A DNA stretch of 64,000 nucleotides. It comes from Hyperoodon ampullatus (taxonomy: Eukaryota > Chordata > Mammalia > Artiodactyla > Ziphiidae). The notes beneath the pieces were generated by a model. That model saw only the letters and a list, made by a program, of their open reading frames with translations. It made no database searches and had not been told where the DNA came from. Shown here in pieces: positions 24,499-35,193 of the stretch (position 1 is the stretch's first letter; the number at the start of each line of letters is the position of its first letter). The translations under genes and the position numbers were made by a program. The stretch is taken from positions 159,405,353-159,469,352 of the forward strand of contig OX457058.1 in the NCBI GenBank assembly GCA_949752795.1. Direction: 5' to 3'.

Positions 24499-24693
24499 GG
24501 ACTTCCCTGATGGTGCGGTTGTTAAGAATCTGCCTGCCAATGCAGGGATCATGGGTTCGATCCCTGGCCCAGGAAGATCCCACATGCCACGGAGCAACTA
24601 AGCCCGTGCACCACAACTACTGAGCCTCTGCTTTAGAGCCCACGAGCCACTAGAGAGAGCAGCAGTGCAGCTCTCAAACGCAGCCAAAAAAAT
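24499..24693 (+). mobile_element. CHR SINE, long type with internal deletion
   Basis: Head as in other copies ('acttccctgatggtgcggtt'), B box 'ggttcgatccctgg'. The middle third is missing, so only 'ctagagagagcagcagtg' and 'gcagccaaaaaaatg' follow. Target duplication gtacactctg at 24489-24498 and 24694-24703 is perfect. Confidence 0.94.
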
Positions 24694-24703
24694 GTACACT
24701 CTG

Positions 24704-26015
24704 TGGATAGTAAAATATTGTAGAAAGAGTAAATATTCTAGATTTGGATATTTGTTCAAATCCTGTATCTGCATTTTAGCATATTTGATAATGGACAAAT
24801 TAAACTTAATCTTCTTCCTTACAATTTCTCTAAGTAACTGATAGCCATTCAAAAATGTCCAATTTTCTTCCCTATTTATTTATTTTGGGGTAGTTCTCTT
24901 AAAGTTTTGTATTTTCTGGTTTCTCAAGGTAGTTTTTACATTGAAATTACATAGGATTTTACAAAAATTTCTCTTTGCTTCAGTAAATAGCTTGGTTTTG
25001 GAAATTTGCTCATCATTCCCAGTTTCATCAGGTCAAGAAGATGGATTTCTTTAAAGGGATGAAAGGAAAATGGAGACATGTCAAATAAAAACCATGAGAA
25101 TTGCAAGTAATCAACTGAAGCTGAACTTTGTCCTCTAAACATACCCTGTAGTTAAAAATCTATGTTCTGGAAAATATTGAATGGTTTGATGTCAGTCAAT
25201 GTTCTTAGAGTTCATATGTGAAGAGGAGTTCACCTTGTCTTAAAGCAAATGCAGAAACTATCTTGGAGAGCGATGTTCTCAGGTCTGAGTGGTCTGTGTA
25301 GTCTATAAAAATGCGATTTTGAAGTATCCTTCAATCTCAGCTTCATCAAGTCCTGAAGTCTTGACCTGATGAAGGCTCTCTTTCTGTCCACTCATCAGTC
25401 ATCAGTTAAATATCTGCCAAAGGAATCCAGAGGAATCAGAGCTCATTAGACTAAGTGTAAAAGCAGAAATGAGTTATGTTGAGGCAGATCCTTGGGAGAG
25501 AGAGATGGGGGAGTTTCTCCCTGGTTTTGCTCTTTGAGAGCTCCAGAAATTTTGATTTTGTGCCCCATGTAGGCCAAGCATATATATCTTTGAGTTTTTT
25601 TTAAATCGACTTCAAAGAAAAATACATTTGTTTAAAATAACTAAACTTTGAAATTAAAATCTCACACAGTTTACTATGAGAAGTTATATCTAACAAAATG
25701 ATGTACAGTATATTTTGATATCACCTTTCTGCTCCTTTTAAGTAAGGAACTATTAAATTTCCTTTTTCCAATTTGACTAAAACATTTTACCTATTCTGTA
25801 TTTTTTTTTCTGCTGCTGCCTGCCCTCTGAGAGCTTTTCAGTCTAGGAAGAAGTGACCTATTAACTCAGTTGTTCGTTCTTGACTTGTCTGCCTTCTTCT
25901 ACTTATGCAATATATTGAACTTTCATTACCTTATCATACTTTTTATTCCTAAATTAGGCAAACAACTGACAAGCATTCAACATGTCCCAATTTCATAGTC
26001 CGTCTTATTTCATCA
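24704..26015. other. unique DNA, no gene seen
   Basis: Largest frames are 68 (24936-25142 -) and 84 codons (24598-24852 -, partly over the SINE). Neither has a recognisable domain. Confidence 0.45.
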
Positions 26016-26019
26016 CCTG

Positions 26020-26185
26020 ATGCTTACAAGAACTTTGTGAAGTAGGTGTTGTCTCACCTGATTTACAAGGTGCTAAGGAGCCCAGGAAAGTTAAATGATC
26101 CACTCCAGATCCTAATTACATAAGTCAGTCTGAACTTCAACTCAGCAATCTGATCATAAGCATAGACTCAATTTACTATATTGCA
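26020..26185 (-). repeat. MIR SINE, antisense
   Basis: 'aactttgtgaagtaggtgtt', 'cctgatttacaaggtgctaa' and 'agtcagtctgaacttcaact' follow antisense MIR order with high divergence. Confidence 0.55.
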
Positions 26186-26449
26186 CCCTGAGCATAATTA
26201 CATAAATAACCACCATTTGTTGGTGGCTTACTATTTGCTAGAAATTATGCTTATTTTAGGGGAAACAAGGAGAGTATAGTGTAATAAGGTGTAGTCTGGC
26301 AGTATATCAGATTAACTTGGAGAGAGATTTTTCTAAAATAATGCAGTAGTTCTGAGTGATATAAAAAATGTGGAGTAGACAGACGGAGGCAACTGCATAT
26401 GTGGGAATATATAGGAAAGGCTGCAAGGAAGTATGCAATTGCTTTGTAA

Positions 26450-26550
26450 TTCTTTATATGTTTTGCACACTAAATTGTGGCTCCTGTATCCTTTGCATCA
26501 GGCTCTTGGTATGAGCTCAATAAACATTTGTTGAATTAATTAATGATAAT
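26450..26550 (+). repeat. L2 LINE 3' end
   Basis: 'ctcttggtatgagctcaata' then 'aacatttgttgaattaatta' is the diagnostic L2 terminus. Confidence 0.65.
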
Positions 26551-26559
26551 CAAAAGGTC

Positions 26560-27490
26560 AAATGTCAGCTAGATTTTGCAAAAAGGGTAGTGATGATTAG
26601 CCAGGTCCAAAAGAGCAGAAAGGAATTTCTAAGTAAAGAAGTAGAATGTGAAAAGGCAAACAGGGAACATAGAAAGGGCTTTGCAGAGAGGAACTGCAGA
26701 GAACAACTTCTTCATCCATTCAGCAAGCATTTTATTCAGTGCTTACTGTGTTCTAGGAACTGTTAAAGGCACCAGTAGTGAACAATGCACAAATTTCAGT
26801 GTGTTCAAATTATAATATCTATGGGGAAAATAGTAGGAGATCATGTCTAGGATATAGATGATGGCCATTTGTCTGAACACCAGGCTAAGGAGTTTTGATT
26901 TATACTGAGAACAACGTGCATGAAACTCATGAAAGTAATTTGTCAAGATTAAAATAAATTAGAGCTGACTTTTATCTATTTCATCAAGTTTTACTTCACA
27001 AAGTATATTTTGCCATGAGAAAAGTAAGTATATTCATCACTAAAAATTTAAAGTGAAGAGCAGAATATTTGATGTTTGAAAAATAACACTGCTGGATGGG
27101 AAGGAGATAAGCATGGTGAGAGCCTCAAATCAGACAGATAGGGGCTGGGAATCATCCAGTTAAGAAATGAGGAGAAACTGACAGCAGGTAATAGTTCCCA
27201 AATAGGAACACTTCTGGAGTTAGGATTGAAGTCATCTGATGACTGACCGGCTGTGGTGGGATAGGATGGGGTTAAAGGAAAGAAATGATTCAGGGATGAA
27301 CCTGAGGTTTTCTTTTTGTGCAGCATTGGCAACACAACACAGAGATATCAGCTTGCAGTGGGAGCACTCATGGAAAAACAAATATGGGCTTGAGGGTAGA
27401 GGAATAGCATGAGCCAGTTTTGGAATTGGTGGTTTGAGTTACGTTTAGTAGGCAGTTGGAAATACAGGTGTGGAGTTTCTGAAAAAGGCT
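26560..27490 (-). repeat. L2 LINE, antisense fragments
   Basis: 'gcttactgtgttctaggaac' (26741 on) is the antisense L2 terminus. 'ggctaaggagttttgattta' (26883 on) and 'gtaggcagttggaaatacag' (27449 on) are antisense interior motifs. Probably several pieces of one or two old L2 copies. The 95-codon minus frame at 27048-27335 is not a gene. Confidence 0.45.
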
Positions 27491-28624
27491 GATGCTGAAA
27501 ATATATAATTAGAACTTATCATAATAGAAATTTTAGCTGAAGCCAGGAAGGCAGATGTGCCCACCCAGGGAGAAAGTGAAAAAGAAGAAGAGCAATCAAA
27601 AGGGTGGAGAGCCAACAATTCATGCGAGAGTGGAAGGAGACTAGGAATGAGCAGGCAGAGAAAAAGGTGGCATCCTCACTGGGGCCTCTGCATAAGGCTT
27701 CTGATTACATATGTTTACAAGCCTGGCAGAGCAATAATTAATGCTGATGAGCTGAGTTCCTTGCACATCACAGATTCTGTTGTGCCCTTGACACTGGGAA
27801 GTACAAGGCTTCCCTGAAGATACAAAAACAAAAAGCAGCCTTTGTGGAATTTGCAAGCCAATTTATGAATAAAGCACTCAAGTTAGTCTAAAGGGAGCCT
27901 AGGGACTTGCTTCAACTCTTTTCAAAGAGAAGACTATTTCTGTAGCTGCTGCTGAGCATCCACTTTCTTATCCATAATCTTTGTTACAAAGATTAATCTT
28001 TGCAGATTACAATTGTTTAAATACTGGATCCTGGCAGCCTAACCAGAGGTCACAGGGCTTGGTTCAATAGGACCAGGAATGACTAGGTAAAAGGGGTTCT
28101 CTCCAAACTGAGAAAAGAAGAAATTCTCTTTTAAATATTTGATTTTAAAAAAATAGAGACTGTATATGTCTCAGAAAGATGAGGTTTATCATCATCATTT
28201 TTATTTTTTGACTTAAAACAAATAGACTGCCAGAAAACAAATTTCTCCAGCAAAGATGAGTTTACTCTCCAACAAAGATGGAATCAGCACAGAATTGCAA
28301 TTCAGGGTCTGCAACCACTGTGAGCCACATGCAAGTCTCAGGACAGCAAGAGAAGGAGACACTTTCATAGGGAAGAAAGTTGGGAGGGCTTTAGTAAATA
28401 AAGAGTCCATGGCTTTTCATTGGCCGAGTTGTTGCCAGGGAAGTAGGGGAGTTTTCCTTCTCCCTGTGGGGCTCTGCTCTGCTATTGTTTCAGGGCATGG
28501 CATGGGAGCTCCCCATTCTGGTTTCCTGACTCTATTTAATTGAGGTTTCTGTTTATTAATTTTTTTACACTTCCCTGTCTTCCTGTTTGTGTGCACTACA
28601 CTAATGTTGGTTGGATTAGTTCAT
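27491..28624. other. unique DNA, no gene seen
   Basis: Frames of 86 (27557-27817 +) and 95 codons (28256-28543 +) exist, but have no domain similarity I recognise and no splice or promoter context. A short AATCTTTGT/ACAAAGATT inverted repeat lies at 27976-27994. Confidence 0.4.
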
Positions 28625-28638
28625 AATTATGCTCACTG

Positions 28639-28865
28639 AGGGGCTTCCCTGGTGGCGCAGTGGTTTGAGAGTCCGCCTGCCGATGCAGGGGACACGGGTT
28701 CGTGCCCCGGTCCGGGAAGATCCCACCTGCCACGGAGTGGCTGGGCCTGTGAGCCATGGCTGCTGAGCCTGCGCGTCCGGAGCCTGTGCTCCGCAACGGG
28801 AGAGGCCACAACAGTGAGAGGCCCGCGTACCACAAAAAAAAAAAAAAAAAAAAAAAACCTGGAAG
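28639..28865 (+). mobile_element. CHR SINE, short type, long A tail
   Basis: Short form with A box (TGGCGCAGTGG) and B box (GGTTCGTGCCC). The A tail of about 24 nt ends with 'cctggaag'. The perfect 14-bp duplication aattatgctcactg at 28625-28638 and 28866-28879 defines the insertion. Confidence 0.97.
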
Positions 28866-28879
28866 AATTATGCTCACTG

Positions 28880-29237
28880 TGATAATAAAGTTTTATTTGT
28901 TTGCTATTACATAAACCTAATTTTTTCTTTGGCATTTAAAAATTCCCACCAATTTATCTTTCTGTTTGAGAAGACAGTCTTATATCTAGAGAGAAACTCC
29001 AAAGAATGCTCAGATGTTAAAACTCAATGGCCTTTGCTAAATCTGGGCCAGGTTACTACTGGCAATTAGGGTCAGACTAGCTGTAAATATAATGGGGCAA
29101 TAATTTATGGGTATAGATGTGTTTGCTTCTACAACTTCCCCTTGGTCAGCACTTAATCTAAGTCATCAAGCGCATCTAGAGGTCAGATCAGCATATCTAA
29201 AATGACGGTATAGCAGTGCATTAAATCAAGAGGCAGC
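28880..29237. other. unique DNA, no gene seen
   Basis: No frame above 60 codons. Confidence 0.4.
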
Positions 29238-29490
29238 TCAGCATGGTGGTGGGCTGTATTGAATCTGGGGCTAGAAGCCCTAGGTTTCACCACCTAATTA
29301 TTGTGCATCCCTGGACAAGTTACCCCATCTCTTTGTGTTTCAGTTTTCGTTGTTGCTCTGTTTAGGTTTTTAACTTGTAAAATAGGAATGGTGACAAGAT
29401 TGTAGTGTGGAGGGTCATAAGACTCTCTGTTCTAGGGTTGTCATAAGGATTAAATTGGGTAATATATAAATACATTAAGTGATTCATCTG
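29238..29490 (+). repeat. MIR SINE
   Basis: 'ctggacaagttaccccatct', 'ctttgtgtttcagttttcgt', 'aacttgtaaaataggaatgg' and 'gttgtcataaggattaaatt' appear in sense MIR order. Confidence 0.8.
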
Positions 29491-29828
29491 TGTCCTAATA
29501 CCATACAGGCCTACCTCTATTAATGGTATCACTAATATATTCTGCAGCCTTCTGTATTTAACCTCTTAGTGTTTATAAAATCTTTTAAAATAATGTATCT
29601 TTAAGTATTTGAAGTTATTTAGTAGAAGGCGTTATTCTAATGGCATTTAACAGCACTTACCTTCCATTTTGTTAACCTCATTTTGGCTATTCATCTGCAT
29701 ATTTCCTTTGGCCAGGCTGGGCACTTAATTTCTATCTTCCATAGTTTCGGACACATTTTTTAAAGTTGCTGTTAACAATTTTTAAAATTTCTTTCATATT
29801 TATATCACTATAGTGTTAGTGTTTTAAG

Positions 29829-30022
29829 AATAATATATCCTGGAGCTAGACCACATGGATTTCAATCCTGGCTCCTTTGTTTATACTTTCTTTGACATTA
29901 AGCAAATTACGTAAATCTCTGTGCCTCAGCTTCTTCTCCTACATATGTATTGTATACAGTTATGAGGATAAAATGACTCAGTATAGATAAAGTGCTTAGA
30001 AAAATGCCTGGTATATAAAGGT
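29829..30022 (+). repeat. MIR SINE
   Basis: 'cctggagctagaccacatgg', 'tgtgcctcagcttcttctcc', 'atgaggataaaatgactcag' and 'aaatgcctggtatataaagg' give a near-complete MIR. Confidence 0.8.
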
Positions 30023-31985
30023 TTGCCTTTAAGTTATATGACTTTTGAGTGATGGATCTACCATTTCAATTACTCATTGGGAATGAAGAAAACATCACTC
30101 TCCTGCTACGTTTACATTAACTGATATAACCAGTAGATGTAAATATTTGAAGTTTTTTGAAATTACTTTTTAAATGGAGAGAAAAACCTTATTTGAGAAA
30201 CTTTGAATGATAATGTTGGGATACACACTTGGGTCCAAAACCTTAGGTCTTTGGTTCATTTCACATTGATTTCAAGAGAATTGATCACTGATAAAAATCT
30301 TTGGACCAAAAATTTTTTTTACAAATTCTCTTATTTCCTCTCAGAGTATGCTCAAATTATTTGCAGAGCTACAATTTAAGGTGGACAAACTCAAACTAGT
30401 TTTTTTCTGGTCATTCTTTAATTGACAGATACTTCCTATGTTTTCATGCTTCTGATTTTACTTTTTGAGAGTCTCTACAATTTTACTAAAGAAAAAAAGA
30501 TCAATTATGTTGAATTGAATAGCATTAAGTACAAGACAGAAAATATGGCTATAATCAGGTAAAAATCTTCCCTTGGTTCACTAATTCATCATTAATAATT
30601 TTTCATATGATTGAATTATTTTGCTAAATTGTCATTTCATTTGCTCCCTTTACTTTTTAGTTGTTTGATTATCATATATCCTTGTTTCTCTTTCATCCCA
30701 TGCTTTTGGAATAAAATAGTAATCAATTTTGGGGTCTGAGAGTGCCATTCAACACTATCTAGTATAACCATTTTGTTTTAAAACTTAGTCACAAAATCAC
30801 ACTGGACCAGTTTTCTAACCCAAGATCATGCTTATTACTAGTTACAGAATTAACAATAGCATTTGAGTCTTCTCAGATCTCTTTTTCCTCTGGTCACATA
30901 CATTTTCCTTAGGTTCATTGTTTTTTAATCTATTTTTTATTGTTTTTTGTTGTCTTCAGTGCTTTAGTTTTTATCTTCTTTTTTTCTATCTACCAATCTC
31001 TGTGAAAGAATGACATCAAATTCAATCTTAAATAGAAAATGCAGCTATGGAAACTTGAACAAAGAAATGACAAAAATATAAACTTTTTTATATTTTCATG
31101 TTCAGTCTTTCATTTACCATTGATTTATTCCTATAATTTGTAGGAGGAATAGCTTAAATATGTGATTGCCTCAAAATGCAAATTTTTTTCTTCAGTTGGG
31201 AAACTCCATGAATATGTCTGTTGCTACTTCTATCCATGAAAGAGCAATGCAGAAAGGGTAGTATTTGAATGTATATTTAATTTTAAAGAAACTGTTCAAC
31301 TCATCAGTAAGAATTTAGAGCTATGTACCTATTCAACCAAATATAATTGTGTGAATATGTATTTTTTAAAGAACAGAACAAATGAAGATAACATAAACTG
31401 GATGATAGAGATAATTCAAACACATACACACATACAACATAGTGAGCTTTCTAAATATAGTAGTGTTAAATCATAGGTCTATCTTATTATCAGAAACCTT
31501 AACCTGAATAAGATATTGAGTTACTTCAAGTTTAATATAGAGAATACTTCGGTGGTTCAGTAATTTTAGGAAATATATAAAAAATTATGTTTGAATATTA
31601 GTTTACCAGGATGGAACTGTGAGCTTTTAAATTATTCAGGTTTTAGTTTAGGGGAAAAAAAGTCATACTTAATTCTGATTTAGATTTAACAAAAGCACAA
31701 TGTTTTGGGGACTTATGATTCACTATTCACATCTCCAGTTCTAATACTTAAAAGCATATGATGCAAATGTTCTGAAAGGTGGGAGCTTCTTATTCTTCAC
31801 CTATCTTAGTATTTCCAGCCTCTTATTTCAAACAGCACATCTTTATTAGAATTTCCTTGATCTAGTGATTTGCATAAAGGATACATGTAATATATATCTA
31901 TTAATTCATTCACCTCAAGGTAATTTTGGACCACCTGGCCTGGGAAATTTTGAAAGAAACCTCTTTGGTGCTTCTGGATACAATT
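30023..31985. other. long unique AT-rich stretch, no gene seen
   Basis: About 2 kb with no frame above 60 codons and no recognised repeat. It is the least repeat-laden stretch of the window. Confidence 0.5.
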
Positions 31986-31994
31986 TTTTAGATC

Positions 31995-32185
31995 TTTTTT
32001 TTTTTTTTTTTTTTGATGTGGACCATTTTTAAAGTTTTATTGAATTTTTTACAATATTGCTCCTGTTTTCTGTTTTGGTTTTTTGGCTATGAGGTATGTG
32101 GAATCCTAGCTCCCTGACCAGGGGTCAAACCTGTAGCCCCTATATTGGAAGGTGAAGTCTTAACCACTGGACCTTTAACTTCCTT
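31995..32185 (-). mobile_element. older CHR/tRNA-derived SINE
   Basis: T-run at 31996-32013, then 'gttttattgaattttttaca', 'ttggctatgaggtatgtgga', 'ctccctgaccaggggtcaaa' and 'cttaaccactggacc'. This is an older tRNA-related cetartiodactyl SINE in antisense, degraded at the tRNA end, abutting the next L1's 3' end. Confidence 0.8.
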
Positions 32186-32193
32186 TTTTTAAA

Positions 32194-33358
32194 AAAAATA
32201 GTTCTTTACTGGAGTATAATTGCTTCACAATACTGTGTTAGTTTCTGTTGTACAACAAAGTGAATCAGCCATATGCATACATATGTCCCCTCCCTCTTGA
32301 GCCTCCCTCCCATCCTCCCTATCCCACCCCTCTAGGTGGTCACAAAGCACCGAGCTCATCTCCTTGTGCTATGCAGCTGCTTCCTACTAGCTATCTATTT
32401 TATATTTGGTAGTGTATATATGTCCATGCTACTCTCACTTCGCCCCAGCTTTCCTCTCCCTCCCTGTCCTCAAGTCCATTCTCTACATCTGCATCTCTAT
32501 TCCTGTCCTGTCACTAGGTTCCTCAGAACCTTTTTTTTACATTCCATATATATGTGTTAGCATACAGTATTTGTTTTTCTCTTTCTGACTTACTTCACTC
32601 TGTATGACAGACTCTAGGTCCATCCACCTCACTACAAATAACTCAATTTTGTTTCTCTTTATGGCTGAGTAATATTCCATTGTATATATGTGCCACGTCT
32701 TCTTTATCCATTCATCTGTTGATGGACATTTAGGTTGGTTCCATGTCCTGGCTATTGTAAATAGTGCTGCAGTGAACATTGTGGTACATGTCTCTTTTTG
32801 AATTATGGTTTTCTCAGGTATATGCCCAGTAGTGGGATTGCTGGGTCATATGGTAGTTCTATTTGTAGTTTTTTAAGGAACCTCCATAGTGTTCTCCATA
32901 GTGGTTGTATCAATATACGTTCCCACCAACAGTGCAGGAGGGTTCCCTTTTCACCTTTCCAGCATTTATTATTCCTGGATTTTTTGATAATGGCCATTCT
33001 GACTGGTGTGAGGTGATAGCTCATTGTAGTTTTGATTTGCATTTCTGTAATAATTAGTGATGTTGAGCATCTTTTCATGTGCCTCTAGGCCATGTGTATG
33101 TCTTCCTTAGTGAAATGTCTATTTAGGTCTTCCACTCATTTTTTAACTGTATTGTTTGTGTTTTTGATATTTAGCTCTAAGAGCTGTTTATATATTTTGG
33201 AGATTAATCCTTTGTCATTTCATTTTCAAATATTTTCTCCCATTCTGAGGGTTGTCTTTTCGTCTTGTTTATGGTTTCCTTTGCTATGCAAAAGCTTTTA
33301 AGTTTAATTAAGTCCCACTTGTTTATTTTTGTTTTTATTTCTGTTACTCTAGGAGGTG
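32194..33358 (-). mobile_element. LINE-1 3' part (ORF2 C-terminus + 3' UTR), minus strand
   Basis: The 3' UTR starts near 32194 ('ttctttactggagtataatt'). The ORF2 C-terminus follows: 32537-32779 encodes WIKKTWHIYTMEYYSAIKRN, a signature of the L1 ORF2p C-terminal segment, and 32803-33078 encodes the upstream block with [15 protein letters not shown]1 homology stops at 33358 within 'ctaggaggtgga'. At that point the best copy (38047-38056, ctaggaggtg) continues into more ORF2, whereas this copy passes into the GC-rich block. Some frames remain open for 70-90 codons. Confidence 0.93.
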
Positions 33359-33644
33359 GAGTTTGCAGGCTGGTCCCCTGCTGTCCAAGGCCTGCCCTCC
33401 CCCGCATTGGTCCTGGGGGCATAGGAGGGAGACCCAGGGAGATTAGGAGAGGAAGGTGGGAGGAGCGGGAGAGGAGCATTTGCCCCTCCCACTGGAGCCC
33501 AGGAAGCCTGCTGGGCTCCCAGGTGAGGTCCCCCTCCCTCTGAGACCAGGGGTGGTGGGCATGCCTGGACCCCTTCTGTTTCTTGAGCCTAAGCCCCCCC
33601 CCCACAGCCCCAGGGCCTTTCCCATCCCTGTGGGTCCTAAGCAT
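33204..33644 (-). pseudogene. chimeric open frame: GC-rich block fused to L1 ORF2
   Basis: A 146-codon minus-strand frame. Its last part, including [20 protein letters not shown], is genuine ORF2p sequence; its first ~100 codons are translated from the GC-rich block and are Gly/Pro/Arg-rich low-complexity. The frame is open across the junction by chance or because the junction is fairly recent. No domain is complete, and it is not proposed as a gene. Confidence 0.5.
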
Positions 33645-33850
33645 AGGCCCTGCCCAAGAGGCAGGAGGGAGGGGCCCTCTGGGAGAAGGAGAGGAGTGGA
33701 GAGTATTTTACTTGCCCATTCAGGCCTGGGGAGATTGCTGAGCTCCCAGACCAGTACCCTGCCCTCCAACGCCCCCTCCTCCCCAGCCACATTGGTCCTG
33801 GGGGCATAGGAAGGAGACAGAGGGGAGAACAGGAGAGGCAGGCAAGGCAA
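33359..33850 (-). mobile_element. GC-rich repeated block, probable L1 5' UTR monomers
   Basis: About 490 bp of strongly GC-rich, CpG-poor DNA in an AT-rich setting. The word 'attggtcctgggggcatagg' occurs at 33407 and again at 33790, and a third diverged version ('gggtcctaagcatagg') lies near 33633. 'gctgggctcccaggt' (33511) is echoed by 'tgctgagctcccagacc' (33736). This indicates two to three degenerate tandem monomers of roughly 160-220 bp. In orientation and position it would be the 5' UTR of the L1 at 32194-33358, with ORF1 and most of ORF2 missing. Alternatively it is an unrelated sequence captured next to a truncated L1. Confidence 0.5.
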
Positions 33851-34279
33851 GTGTTCAAATTTCAACTATTTAGTCATCTATATACTCATATTTTCATATT
33901 TAAGGTAATATTTTAAAGATAGTGACACTAAATTCACTTTCCTCCTATGTGCTCAAAACTCAACAATACACAAAGCATCTCTGGCATTCTGCTCTATGAA
34001 ATAACAGTAATTTTGTAACTGTTTCAATCAACTGCTTATCTATTAGACTCACAGAAAGTAAAGACTACTGCATTCTCAGACTAAAAGAATCAGGAAGAAT
34101 TTTAAAGTACAATATAATACATTAGTGTCTTTTTAAAATGACCTCATAATAACATTCCTCTCCAGATTCTCTGGCCCTCACTGAATTTTAACATTTCTTA
34201 ATTTCATTACAGTCCATTTTAGTGTGTTTTTGTCATCTAATTTTCGTTTTCATATATGCTACATTTTTTTCCTCAACCA
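33851..34279. other. unique AT-rich DNA, no gene seen
   Basis: Composition drops abruptly from GC-rich to AT-rich at 33850. No frames of note. Confidence 0.5.
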
Positions 34280-34395
34280 AATTATGTTTGGAAGTAGGAT
34301 ATATGTCTTACATAGTCATGCTTTTCCATCCTTCACAGCACTTAGCCTAGTGCATGACACATGAGTTGCTTAATTGCTTAATAATTCCCTGAAAA
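34280..34395 (+). repeat. L2 LINE 3' end
   Basis: 'acagcacttagcctagtgca' followed by 'tgacacatgagttgcttaat' matches the L2 terminus. Confidence 0.55.
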
Positions 34396-34482
34396 TATAC
34401 TGGTGTTGGGGTTAAAAGTTACCTTAGGGATCATGTACACATTATTCATAAAACATTTGAGTATTTATTCAGCATGGCATTA

Positions 34483-34570
34483 AGAAATTGGGCTCTGGAG
34501 TTACAGAACATGGCTCTGTCATCCTTAGTTGCAAGACTTCAGGCAAGTCTCTGAAGGTTTCTGTGTTTAC
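34483..34570 (+). repeat. MIR SINE fragment
   Basis: 'gggctctggagttacagaac' and 'gacttcaggcaagtctctga' correspond to the MIR tRNA-related and core regions; the 3' half is missing. Confidence 0.6.
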
Positions 34571-34589
34571 ATTTCACATGCTCTAGAAG

Positions 34590-35190
34590 GAGCATAATTT
34601 ACCAGTAGGAAGGTTCCATTATTCATATAATATATGTAAGGTTCACAGAACAATAAATATCTCTTACATGATAAAATACAATAAACATTTCTTTTCTGTG
34701 ACCATGGTGATGAAGATGATGATGATGATGTCAGGGACTGAGTACATATAGACAAAATTGTCTTTCTTTAAAGAAATTTACTGTCTAGAAGTGAGACTAA
34801 AATGGAGACCACAAAAGGTGATGCAATGTCATAAGCTATGGTACAAGACTTTGAAGAATAAAGTGGAAGCCTGGGAGAAGGTTCCCTATGGTTACCTAGG
34901 GAAATCAGTAAATGCCTCTCAGGTGAGGGTACATTGAAAAGATTCTTTAAAAAAAAATATCACTTTGGCAGGTGGACAGACTGTTAGTCCTTATACAGTT
35001 GGGTGAAATCATTCAACCAGAAAGAACTGTCAGTGCCAAGTATTCAGATTTGGGGGAACATGGGATATTCTGAGATCCAATAAATTAAGTATCACAGGAA
35101 CATACTTTGAGAAAGGGTGTTCTATGAAATTAGACTGAGGTAGGTAACTGACAGGATGATTCTAGTGAAAATAATAAAAACGACATAGCT
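34590..35190. other. unique DNA with a short GAT repeat, no gene seen
   Basis: A (GAT)n tract of about six units lies at 34709-34730. No gene seen. Confidence 0.5.
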
Positions 35191-35193
35191 ATC

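Noticed and set aside
33443..33865. 117-140 codon proline/glycine-rich frames on both strands
   Set aside because: GC-rich DNA has few stops. Frames on both strands overlap and have low complexity, so a host gene is not supported.
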